A stretch of DNA of 64,000 nucleotides. It comes from Larix kaempferi. Its lineage: Eukaryota > Streptophyta > Pinopsida > Pinales > Pinaceae. The DNA lies in contig BSBM01000050.1 in the NCBI GenBank assembly GCA_027924585.1, forward strand, positions 9,604,001 to 9,668,000, written 5' to 3'. Shown here piece by piece: positions 54,761-64,000 of the stretch; within the stretch, counting starts at the first letter, position 1; every line of letters begins with the position of its first letter. Below the pieces are notes generated by a model. That model was not told where the DNA came from, did no database searches, and worked only from the letters and a program-made list of their open reading frames with translations. Both the position numbers and the translations under genes were made by a program.

Positions 54761-55426
54761 TCATCTAGAATGGACGTGAGCCGAACCACATGGCTCCCTC
54801 ATTACTTCCCCCACACTCCTGCTTTCGTCAGCCTGATTAACTAACACATGTGCAATCTGTTGTCGAGAACCTGGCAAGTTAGCTTCTACCAAGTGACAAC
54901 ACGTCGTGATCCAATCAGCAGGATGAAAATCTACCACGGAACCAATTGATAGGGATTTTCCCGCCTCGATGCCACGATTAGCAAGGAAATACGCCACTTT
55001 ATTAGCCTCACGTTTAGCATGGGCAAATGAAATGGCAGTCTGGTTGGTGAGCAGATCCTTCAAATACTCCAAACAGGTCAAGAGATGCCAGCTGGAGGAC
55101 AATTTCTCTGGAGATTGGCCCTGGAGGAGTTTCTTTTCCATGTGGATGAGAATTAGTGAGTCACCTTCCAAAATCATTGGGAACCAAACTTTCGAAATAA
55201 TCAAGTTGAGACCCTGAATATGGCCATCGAACTTGGTAGAATTGTTGGAGTCATGACCAATGTATCCAAAAAATACCTTCAGAATGACTCCAAAGTTGTT
55301 CCTGCACACCCCGCCAAAACCCGCAGGTCCAGGGTTACCCCGGGATACCCCATCAAAATTGACCTTGAAAACAGGAGAAAGGGGAGAAGACCATCGAACC
55401 GGGATAGCAGGACGACAAAAAATCAC
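54761..55426 (-). pseudogene. LINE-2 ORF2 RNase H domain
   Basis: VFKVNFDGVSRGNPGPAGFG holds the first aspartate. The glutamate-bearing helix reads STKFDGHIQGLNL with lysine where glutamate is expected. LEGDSLILIHM keeps the second aspartate, and ANKVAYFLANRG has tyrosine where the last aspartate should be. Same frame as the rest of ORF2. Two of four catalytic positions appear lost. Confidence 0.82.
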
Positions 55427-56956
55427 TTTCCATCTGAGACCATCTAGATCCGACTGGATTAAACCCCATCCAGCAGCAATGTGTAAATCCCCCAGAGATA
55501 GGTCTTTGTCCTTGTCGGTCCATTATTAGCTCTTGATCGCTTCAGTCATGTTGTTGACCAGCTTCATCCACATAGCCTCCTCTCTGTTAGATTTAACCCT
55601 GAAAACGCATTCATTCCTTTCTTTCCATATTGACCATATCGTCATACCCAAGAAAAGCTTCCACAGAGTTCCAATGACAGGATTCGAGAAGGATTTTAGG
55701 TCCCAAGACTTTAGCGATTGATCAAGATGTCCTCTAATCCGGTTACTTCTCCTGAAAATGGATGCTCCTCTGTCCCAAATCAAGGAGGAGAAACAATAGG
55801 AATCAAGAAGATAGTCGATTGTCTCTTCTGCATTTAAATAGAGAGGACATCGGGAAGGCCCAAGAATCCCCCGCTTCCTCAGGTTCTCGCTAGTCAGGAT
55901 CCTTCTCCATACAACTAACCAGCAAAACATCGAGATTTTGGTCCATAATTTCATACCCCAAATATTCCCCCGTATTTTCTCCACTTCCTCATCATCATGA
56001 AGGCGAATCTCGTAAGCCTCTTTGATACTAAAAGTGCCTTTCTGGGAGGATCCCCACCTGAGTTTATCAGACGCATTGTTTGTCCTAATGAAATGATCCT
56101 GAAGCATCAGGTCAAAAGAGGAAAGGATCTCTGCTGAAGTGGTTTCATCCCAACGATCAGCCTGGAGCCAGATCCGGTGACCATTTTGATCATTATGATC
56201 CCAATAATGCATGACCTTAGTCTTTCCTATAGATATACCTTGATCCCTGATGGTCTGCCACCTAGGATCATCCCCGAGCTTGGGCATCTGGTTCCAAGAG
56301 TCATCCCAAAAGTTGGCTAGCCTTCCATTATGGATTTCCCAAAAGCAGTGGTTATGAACGAGTTTTCTGCCAGAGAAAGCTTTTAGCCAGATGTGAGACC
56401 CCTGCTTCTCCTCGCTGTATCTGATTAACTGGTCCCGCTCTCTGTCCCTAGCATACTTGATATGCTACAGCCTTTCCCAAGGTTTAGAATTGTGAGTGCA
56501 CCACCTCCACCATATTTTGGCACCATATATTTCACTCAAAATCTCAGGATCAGGCATGCCAAGACCACCCTTTAACTTTGGTTTACAGATGTTATCCCAA
56601 CCAACCAGCACAAATTTTGCTTTGGCCTCCCTGCAACACCAAAGAAAAGACCTATGAATGCTCTGAATTTCCTTGAGGACAGCCTTGGGAGCCGAGAGCA
56701 TAAAGAACAAGTAAATAGGCATAGCTTGGAGGATGGTTTTGACCAGGATCAAACGGCTGGGAAGGTTTAGGGGGCAAAGAGTCTAGCTGGCAAGTTTTCT
56801 TTTCATTCTATCTAACAATTCCTGCCATGAGACCTGATGAATCGTTCCTTCAGCTAACGGAACACCAAGGTATTTGGTGGGGAAGGTTCCACGGTTGAAG
56901 CCAAGAATTATTAAGATATTGCGTTGGGTCGGACCAGAATTGTTGAAGAAAAAGAC
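55427..56956 (-). pseudogene. LINE-2 ORF2 thumb and zf-RVT-like region
   Basis: RT thumb: ILVKTILQAMPIYLFFMLSA, HRSFLWCCREAKAKFVLVGW and KPKLKGGLGMPDPEI (56752-56465). After one stop comes FSIKEAYEIRLHDDEEV and the zf-RVT-like part KISMFCWLVVWRRILTSENL, followed by IWSIWKERNECVFR. It ends with two stops near 55523 before RNase H, in frame throughout. Confidence 0.85.
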
Positions 56957-58087
56957 CTAATATTTTCCCGGATTTACTTCCAAACCAGAAGCCTTCGCAA
57001 AAAGCATCAGGAATTTTTTGAAATCCCTGGCCTCTTGGACTGAAGGGTGCCCCATAAGCATGGTGTCTTCCACAAACTGCTGGTGCGTCTGTTTCTCCAT
57101 GCCTGCATGGAGCTGAATCCCACAAATATCACCAGCTACAGCTTGGGACTGTAGAAGTTTGCTGAGACCTTCGGCCATAAGGATAAAGAGAAAGGGAGAG
57201 AGGGGATCCCCTTGCCTAATACCCTAGGAGGCCTGAAGAAGCCTCGTTGGTGAGCCATTAAGGAGAATTGAAAAGAAAGGAGAGGAGACCAGATTCATGA
57301 TCCAAGCAATCCACTCCATGCTGAAACTAAACGCCTCCAAGATGCACCGCATATATTGCTAGCTGATCTTATCATAAGCCTTAGCTATATCAATTTTGAC
57401 AAGCATACATGTTTTCTTAGTTACCTTAAGAGAGTGCATGGTGTCTTGGACCAGGATGATACCATCAACAATTTGTCTACCTTCCACAAATCCAGAGTGC
57501 TCCGGGATGATCAAAGTGGGAAGGAGGGATTGAAGTCGGTTGGCAATGACTTTAGAAAGAATTTTATATATCACATTGCACAACGCAATCAGTCTGAACT
57601 TACCAGGAGAATCAGCTCCTTCCTCTTTTGTAATAAGAGGAAGGAACGTAGCATTGAAGGCTTTCAGCACCCCCCCACTGCGTCTGGATTCTTCCACAAT
57701 CTTATGAACTTCTGACTTGATCAGATCCCAGAAGAAGTGAAAGAAGTTAGAGGTGAAACCATTCGGCCCTGGCACCTTCCCTAGAGCCATTTGATTCATG
57801 GCATCCTCCACCTCCTACATAGATACAGGTTTTCCCAACAGTTCATTTTGTTCTTGAGTAACGAGACGAGGGATAAGGCGAGTGATCTTAGAGATATCAT
57901 GAATCCTATCCACTCTGTCTTCTTTGAGGATAGACTCGAAATGGTGGACAAGTTCATCTTCAATACCTTCTCTGGTATCCTCCATATCCCCATTAGACTT
58001 ACGAATCTTGAGGATTTTTTATCTGTGTATGTTTTGAATGACAGAGTTGTGAAAGAATTTTGTGTTTCTCTCACCTTCTTGGATCCA
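56957..58087 (-). pseudogene. LINE-2 ORF2 reverse transcriptase core
   Basis: KVPGPNGFTSNFFHFFWDLI, then FRLIALCNVIYKILSKVIAN, PEHSGFVEGRQIVDGI, VKIDIAKAYDKIS and GIRQGDPLSPFLFILMAEGL are all near-canonical. The catalytic box reads FVED at about 57065-57076 where FADD is expected, so one catalytic aspartate is lost. One stop follows KIS and one precedes GIRQG, and both replace an expected tryptophan. Confidence 0.88.
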
Positions 58088-59161
58088 CTAGATACAGGAT
58101 TTTTGCTTCCAGTAAATCTCTTCTTGCCTCTCTCTTGCTTCAAGATGCTCCAGAAGGAAGTGTTCCTGTTCTCTTAATTCCTCATCCCATCCTTCTTCCA
58201 TGCCCTTCCTTTGGATGAGTTCCAGATCTTCAATGAACTTCTTTTTATCCTGAAATATATTGCCAAAATCCTCCCTATTCCAAGTGCGAATCTTGGCTTT
58301 CAGAGCCTTCAGTTTCTGTTGGAATTGATACATGCCTGATCCTACCAGGGGGACCAGCTCCTACCACCACTGGCCCACCAAATCCTTGAATTCCTTGTGG
58401 TCCAACCAAAATTGCTCAAAATGAAAAGGTCTGAAAAGGTTGTTGATAGTCAGATCCCAGGTCAAAGAGACAGGCCAATGATCAGAACCAGCCGCCGGGA
58501 GAACACTGGCGTTGACCTCGCCTACCCCACGAGCAATATCCTCCGTGGCAAGGAATCTATCAAGCCTGGAAGCCACCAAATGAGACCCCCCACGCTTTTT
58601 GTTCCACGTGAACCACCCATTGTCGGTTTCAACGTCAATAAACGAACTAAGGCTTAGGATATCACGGAATTTTTCCTGAAACCTGTCCAAGCTCCTTCGA
58701 CCACCTTTTTTCTCGTACAAGGAAGAGATCAGATTGAAATCCCCTCCCATAATCCAAGAACCTTCATTAGCTTGTGCAAAGACCCAAGAGAGGAAGAGGA
58801 AGAAGGAGTCCTTGATAGGAGCAACACTTGGACCATAGATGTTGACCAGAGTACCAGTAACAACAGAATTATTCAGAGAGAAGTCACAGATCAAGGAGAA
58901 CCTGTTAGCTCTCTAGTTAGTCAGCGAGAAGGACCGAGGTTGCCACAGGACAACTAAACCCCTGGCTGTGCCCGAAGCATCGACTGCCATCATCTCACAT
59001 CCTTTCCATATTCTTTGACCTATCCTCTCTAGAGTTGCAAAGGAACATTTGGTTTCCTGCATAAAGAGGACATCAAGATTCTCCTGCTTCACTTTCTTAG
59101 CTAGAGCTTTAATCTTCTGAGGGTGATTACACCCCCTGAAATTCCAAGTTACTATCTTCAT
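58088..59161 (-). pseudogene. LINE-2 ORF2 endonuclease domain
   Basis: ORF2 starts at the ATG at 59161 with MKIVTWNFRGCNHPQKI. Catalytic motifs visible are FMQETK (E), GGDFNLISS (D and N) and SDHWPVSL (D and H), all intact. One TAG near 58913 and one near 58361 interrupt the frame. The domain would nick target DNA. The ORF1 stop overlaps the start as ATGA. Confidence 0.9.
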
Positions 59162-60390
59162 TGAGTAACTTTATTGACAGCAATAAAGGCAGCCCTGATT
59201 GATGGGTACTGCCCTGACTCAATAAGCTTAACTCCAATTTTTGTTATTCGTTGCTTGTTAGTACCTCTTTTCAAGTCCCCCGCTGGTGACTTGCGTTTAT
59301 TTCCGGATTGGGCATCTACCCGAATGCCCAGTTTCTGGCTAGCTTTTGTGTTGATGATTGCTTCCCTGAGGAGTTCCAGTTGTCTTCTAGAAACGTATCC
59401 CTCCCCCTTTTTTCGCACTCTTTTTCTATCGCATCCAATTCTAATTCCCCCAGATCTACTTCCTCCTCGCCATCCTCCTCCATGGTTGCTGTTAGTTCTT
59501 CCTGATTCTCTTCCGGGATCATCGTTTCCATGGCTTCAAACACTTCCGGATCCTTGGTTTCTTTCTCCTCCTTTCGAGTCTCGCCTTCGTCAATGACCTC
59601 CTCCAAGATCTAGAAATGGTTTTTGTTGGTTGACCCAGTATCCACCTTTTCCTTCCCTTTCTGTTGGTTATCACTAGATCGATTCTTTCTGCGATTGCGG
59701 ATCTGAGTAAAACCTTCTTTGTCCTTTTTCCCTTCTTGATCATATTGAGATGGAGGTTTCAACTGTTGGCTCAAGGGTAATTCCTACCAAAGTGACCATA
59801 TTCATGACACAGCCTACACCTAATCACTCGGTTGGATCCATTCTTCATCTTCCCAATTCAAGCTAATGGCCTCTAGGAGGTCCTTAAAAAGATCCATGTA
59901 AACACAGATCTGGGCACACGCCGTGTACCTCTATTGTTTGGTATGTTCTGCCACTTTTATAAATTCTCCAAGGGAGTTTCCAATGTCTTTCAATATTTCC
60001 AGATCCCAAAATTCACATGGTAGAGAGTAGAGCCGGATCCAAACTGGAGCCACCTTCAAATCCTCAGACTCCGGATTGAAGCGTTCTTTCCATGGTACGA
60101 GATATAAGCCAACCAAAAAGAAAAAATAGGGCCCTCCTTCAAGCACTCTATCCCTATCTTCCACATTGAAAAAGATTATAGAGAAGAAACCCTTGGCAAC
60201 CCCCTGGTCCCAGCCGCCGCTTTGCTCCTTTCTCCCGATCTCCTGAATCAACGGGACTTGTTTCCCCTCCATCTCCCATGGATGTCACTCCCGCAGACAT
60301 CATAGTCTGGGGCATCCAGCCGTGCTCCCGCAGGGAGGGTGTCCCTAACTGCAGGCACTGCAGACACCTGCATGAAAAACACGTCACCCA
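59158..60390 (-). pseudogene. LINE-2 ORF1 (DUF4283-like RNA-binding protein)
   Basis: GFFSIIFFNVEDRDRVLEGG, FNPESEDLKVAPVWIRLYSL and ILKDIGNSLGEFIKVAEHT (60210-59931) are the DUF4283 core. After frame changes a zinc knuckle reads CRLCHEYGHFGRNY near 59800, its final cysteine replaced by tyrosine. An acidic stretch (59606-59316) rich in glutamate is followed by a basic tail ending VNKVTQ at 59158. The N-terminal start is uncertain: MEGKQVPLIQEIGRK at 60272 is one option. Confidence 0.8.
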
Positions 60391-60420
60391 AAACCCTAAA
60401 CGCTTCCTCCGCCAAACCCT

Positions 60421-60786
60421 CGTCTTCCCTCGTGTAAGTTTTATGGATTTATTTTACTTCTCAAAGAAATTAATAATTATGATTTCAATCTTGATAAGCT
60501 TTTCCTACATAAAATATAGTTATTCCCTTTGGTCTAAGTCTCTGATGGGATTTTACATCTACATAATTACCTAAAATATCCAAGCCATAATTTATTTTCC
60601 CATTCTCTAGAATTATGGTAGTTGAGTTCTTTATCTTCTTGCTCTGTTCACCTTATCCATCTCCATCTCCTCTCTTTCTTCACATAGCCATCTTCTTCCT
60701 TTTCTCCCACGTACAAGAAAATCTCCTTTGAAAAATGGCCACTTCTAACAAAAATTCTCGTCTCCTTGTTGAACTCTGGTTGTCAT
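60421..60786. other. Spacer between LINE-2 and copia-3
   Basis: T-rich and C/T-rich on the plus strand, no coding frame or RNA gene recognised. Confidence 0.55.
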
Positions 60787-62557
60787 TGTTGTCAACTGAT
60801 GTCAAAGATGATTCAATATCCTTGTACCAATTTGAAGAAATATATGAAATCTAGTTTGAAGAGGTAAATAAGAAATACATCCAGATTCCAGAAGTACATC
60901 CAATTTGAAGAAGCACATAAGGTACATGCGCAAGTCACAAGTCCACCTAGTCATGCTACTCCAAAGGTAAATTCCAAAGAGATGGTTGGACAAGTTTCGG
61001 GAGTGCACAAGAGGCTTGGGATCAAGAAGCGGTTGGACATGTAAGCAAGTCCCAGAAGTGCACAAGACTCACCAATGGGAAGAAGTATACAAGTTGTTGA
61101 AGCGGCAAGAGTCACGGAAGAAAGTGGCAGTCAATCAAGTCAAGTGCGTAAGACCCACAAGCAATACTTCAAGGGTGCAAGACCACACACGAAGTGATTC
61201 CAAAATGCACAAGACCCATTATGTAAAGGACCAAGTATGCACAAGATCCACAAGGTGTGATACCGCAATGGCACAGAATATGACAAGTGACGAAAGCGTG
61301 AAATGAGATGGACCGTGAAGCAAGGAAGAAGGGTCGATGCTACGACCAACTTGTGGACATACCGTCTACGCAGAACAAGTATAAATAAGAATCCAAGTTG
61401 GAGAGTTGAAGTAAGCTTGAAGACACAAAAGTGGTAGTACTCTGATTTGAGCAAGCTTCTAATTTTGGGGTATCAATGGCTTGTGGAACTAGAACAACGT
61501 AATCTAGTAGAAGATTCAGATGCACAAAATGCAGCACAATTGATGATGCACAAAAATATGAAGTGGTTTATATTAGATAGATGTGCAAAGACAAAAGTGT
61601 AGCACAGTAGCAGATGCGCAATATGATGAAGTTTATCTGAGACAAGTGTGTAAGAACAGAAAGGTAGAATCGCAGAAGGTCACAGACTATCTAAGACAGA
61701 TGTGCAAAGACAAAAGTCTAGCATAGTAACATATGCACAATATGATGAAGTTTATCTAAGACAAGTGCGTAAGAACAAAAAGGAAGAATCGATGCAGATG
61801 ATACGCAGAAGGTCATATATTATCTAATACATATGCGTCAAGATAGACGTGTAGCATAGCATAAGGTGCGCAGATTGATCTTATACATATGAGCGAAGTC
61901 AGAACAACAACATAGTAGAGGATGCGCAGTACAGTTGAGTTTGCAGATGCACATAAATAGAACGGTATGTTGAACTAGAGCGCAGATTGCAAAATGTGAT
62001 GAAGTATGACATCAAGTATGTAATGTCGATGTAGTGAAGTGCAGTACGTGATTCAGTTCGACAATTGCAAGATCTCAGTATACAGAAGGTGTGCACATTG
62101 GAATGAACTCCAGTTAATCTAAAGTGTGCACAGATCAATAAAAAAACAAAGAAATATCTTCTACAGTCATATCAAGGTTGTAAGACGGGGCAAGGAACAG
62201 GGGGTCGGTGCCTCCTTCCAGTTGAACATGGTAAATCAGGGAGTTGTTGCTTCCTTCAGGTCGGTGCCTGTAAAACTAGGGGGTTGGAGCCTCCTTCTAG
62301 TTGGTGCTAGAGAACTTTGGAAGTATTTACTTCCATGAATGTAATCTTTTAATATAAGAGAGCATTCCGTGGTTTTCTCCCGTTTGGGTTTCCACGTAAA
62401 AATCCTTGTGTTATGTGTATTGCGCATGTGATGTTGAATGTTTTTTTTATGGTGAATGCATAATTTAAGTTCTAGTTTAAATTGATAAGAAGTAAAATTG
62501 TTCATAACTGTGCTAATACTAATTCAACCCCCTCTCAGTATTAATAAGATTCCAAAA
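60787..62557 (+). repeat. Copia-3 5' LTR
   Basis: About 1771 bp. The start is inferred from similarity to copia-1. The end, TTCCAAAA, precedes ATTGGTATCAGAGC and has lost the final CA. The LTR carries internal tandem repeats (separate entry). Confidence 0.7.
61573..61890 (+). repeat. Tandem repeat of about 120-133 bp in the copia-3 LTR
   Basis: Two full copies start near 61573 and 61692 (AGATGTGCAAAGACAAAAGT, then ATATGATGAAGTTTATCT and AAGACAAGTG), with a third partial copy near 61825. Confidence 0.82.
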
Positions 62558-62559
62558 AT

Positions 62560-62571
62560 TGGTATCAGAGC
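62560..62571 (+). promoter_or_regulatory. Copia-3 primer-binding site (initiator Met tRNA)
   Basis: TGGTATCAGAGC two bases after the LTR end. Confidence 0.88.
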
Positions 62572-62639
62572 GGGTGTCTTCAGTAACAAACTAACATCTG
62601 GAAGATATATTCTTGCACATATATGGACAAGTAGGAAGG

Positions 62640-63990
62640 ACTCTCTACCATCAGGGCACCAAGATTTGATGGCTCCAACTACACCTTCTGGAGGATAAGA
62701 ATGGAAATATATTTGCAATCCCTCGGTGTTGATGTCTGGAAGTCTATTGAGAATGGTTATAGTGTTCCTGCAACCGCACCAGTTGATACATCCAAGAAAA
62801 TATAGTATGAATGCAATGCAAGAGTCAGAAATGCACTATTATGTGGTTTAACAGACACTGAATTTACCAAATTCAGTGGCACTATGCTCCAAGAAAGGAT
62901 GTATGGGATAAGTTGAAGAATATCTATGAAGGAGATGAGAAAGTAAAGAAGGAAAAGCTGCAGACTTACTCTGGACTATATGAATCGTTGAGAATGAAAG
63001 ATGAATAAAATGTTGCCTCATACTTCCTTCGAGTTGATGAGTTAGTAATGCCATTAAAAGTCTTGGAGTCACACTGAGTGAAGAATCAATTGTGTAGAAA
63101 ATACTAAGAACTTTGCCTCCCAGATTTGACTAAAAGGTGTCTGTGTTAGAATACAAAACCAATCTCACATATTTAACAAAGGATGAGATTCATGGGATCC
63201 TGACTGCATATGAAATGAGAACTGAAAGGGAAAATCCCACTAGAAAGGAAGCAGATTTTAAAGCTACCAAAAAAATAAAACATGAGCATGACAAAGGCTC
63301 TTGTGATGAATCAGGTGAGGAAGAAGCGAATTTTGTGAGAAAGTTGAAAATAGGGCATGACAAGTATAAGGGGAAGTTACCCTTCAAATGATTGTGGAAG
63401 AGTAGGCTACTTCACCTCAAAGTGTCCACATAAAGAAGACATAGATAGTGACAGTGAAGAATAGGCTAATTACAATGAATGAAGTTTGGCGCACACACAT
63501 GGCATCTCTGAGAATAGGAAGAAAGTTCCAAAACAAAAGAAGAGTTTGTACTCCAAGGAAGATAGTAGTTCATCCGAAGAAAGTGAATGTGATGACAGTC
63601 CAAAAGAAGTACTTTTCATGGCCTTCTCGAAAGATAAAAGTAGTGAAGAAAAGAAAAAGTAGTTTCCCTCCATCAAGAAAGACAGATTGAATGCACACAG
63701 TCAATCAATAACACTGGATAAGTATTTCTTTAGTGGAACCTTTAATTCACCTCCAAAACTTGTCGTAGAAATTAAAATAGACAGTCAATCTAAAGAAGAA
63801 GAAGCTGCAGAGTTTGACTGCTAAGGTGAACTGGTCAATGCCTTGGATGAATTAAAGAAGTTAAGAAGGAAGAACAAACTCTTGTTGGACCAACTAACAA
63901 AGTATGGAGAACAAGTCAAGCAAGCCAAGGTGGTTCAAGTGTCTCTTGAAAAACAAGTAGTGAAAAGGCAATGAATTTTGAGAAACATCT
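62640..63990 (+). pseudogene. Copia-3 gag, broken
   Basis: APRFDGSNYTFWRIRMEIYL and LGVDVWKSIENGYSVP at the start form the DUF4219-type domain, continuing to RNALLCGLTDTEFTKFSGTM and, after a frame change, KNIYEGDEKVKKEKLQTYSG and YFLRVDELV, the UBN2-type part. A zinc-knuckle remnant DCGRVGYFTSKCPHKE (about 63392) has lost its first cysteine. A serine- and glutamate-rich stretch and a coiled coil (ALDELKKLRRKNKLLLDQLT, about 63840) follow, as is usual for this copia group. Stops occur at several points, and no good ATG opens the frame. Confidence 0.82.
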
Positions 63991-64000
63991 AAATTGCACA

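Larger units (their letters stand above)
53411..60420 (-). mobile_element. LINE-2: L1-like retrotransposon, near full length
   Basis: Minus-strand order: ORF1 (about 60390-59158), ORF2 (59161-54761) with endonuclease, RT, zf-RVT-like part and RNase H, then ORF3 (54392-53730) and a 3' end in TAAAATAAAATAAAATCC near 53411-53430. ORF2 remains in one frame for about 1467 codons, interrupted only by stops. Both boundaries are approximate, and no target duplication was recognised. Confidence 0.85.
60787..64000 (+). mobile_element. Copia-3: 5' part of a Ty1/copia element, cut by the window end
   Basis: LTR 60787-62557, primer site 62560-62571 and gag from about 62640. The LTR start TGTTGTCAACTGATGTCAAAG and its end (CCCCCTCTCAGTATTAATAAG) resemble the copia-1 LTR read on the minus strand, so the two belong to related families. 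The 3' part lies outside the window. Confidence 0.82.

Overview
The window is intergenic DNA of a large, repeat-rich seed-plant genome. It holds no intact host gene. Nearly everything traces to plant retrotransposons: Ty1/copia with initiator-Met tRNA primer sites, Tat-like Ty3/gypsy with an extra RNase H and an antisense gene, L1-like LINEs with DUF4283-type ORF1 proteins, a tRNA-derived SINE, solo LTRs and a small terminal-repeat element. The long, old, nested copies would suit a conifer or other gymnosperm, but no marker gene proves this.

Layout. 1-1357 is AT-rich DNA plus a decayed fragment of an unrecognised gene. 1358-8187 is a plus-strand LINE (LINE-1) split by a solo LTR at 2248-3629. 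8188-43546 is one minus-strand copia element (copia-1): its 3' LTR lies at 8188-8416 plus 23335-24695, its 5' LTR at 40395-41405 plus 42964-43546, and its gag at 38793-40329. Inside it are nested a 14.9-kb Tat-like gypsy element (gypsy-1, 8417-23329), an 8.6-kb gag-protease-only relative (gypsy-2, 26462-35014), a solo LTR (36043-37046) that itself carries a SINE (36232-36485), and a small TRIM-like element inside the 5' LTR (41406-42958). Copia-1 also carries a fragment of a BEACH-family-like host gene, which gypsy-2 has split. 44535-51524 is a second minus-strand copia (copia-2) with clean LTRs and target duplication and a decayed pol. 53411-60420 is a minus-strand LINE (LINE-2) with ORF1, ORF2 and a third open frame. 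60787-64000 is the 5' LTR and gag of a third, plus-strand copia (copia-3), which runs off the window.

Most notable biology. Gypsy-1 encodes gag-protease-RT-RNase H-integrase, then a separate archaeal-type RNase H whose four catalytic carboxylates are all visible, while its original RNase H has lost its acidic residues. It also carries an antisense gene resembling plant mobile domain proteins, with one convincing and one possible spliceosomal intron. Both gypsy elements contain arrays of short hairpins: one set in the LTR and leader, with a different arm sequence in each element, and a second set between the coding part and the 3' LTR. I saw no description of this paired architecture from sequence alone and consider it the best candidate for something new. 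LINE-2 has an ATGA stop-start overlap between ORF1 and ORF2, and a roughly 220-codon ORF3 after its RNase H.

All element genes seen here carry stops or frameshifts, so the window looks like a fossil record rather than an active locus. Coordinates of LTR ends, target duplications and primer sites were read directly. Protein assignments rest on motif recognition without database searches.
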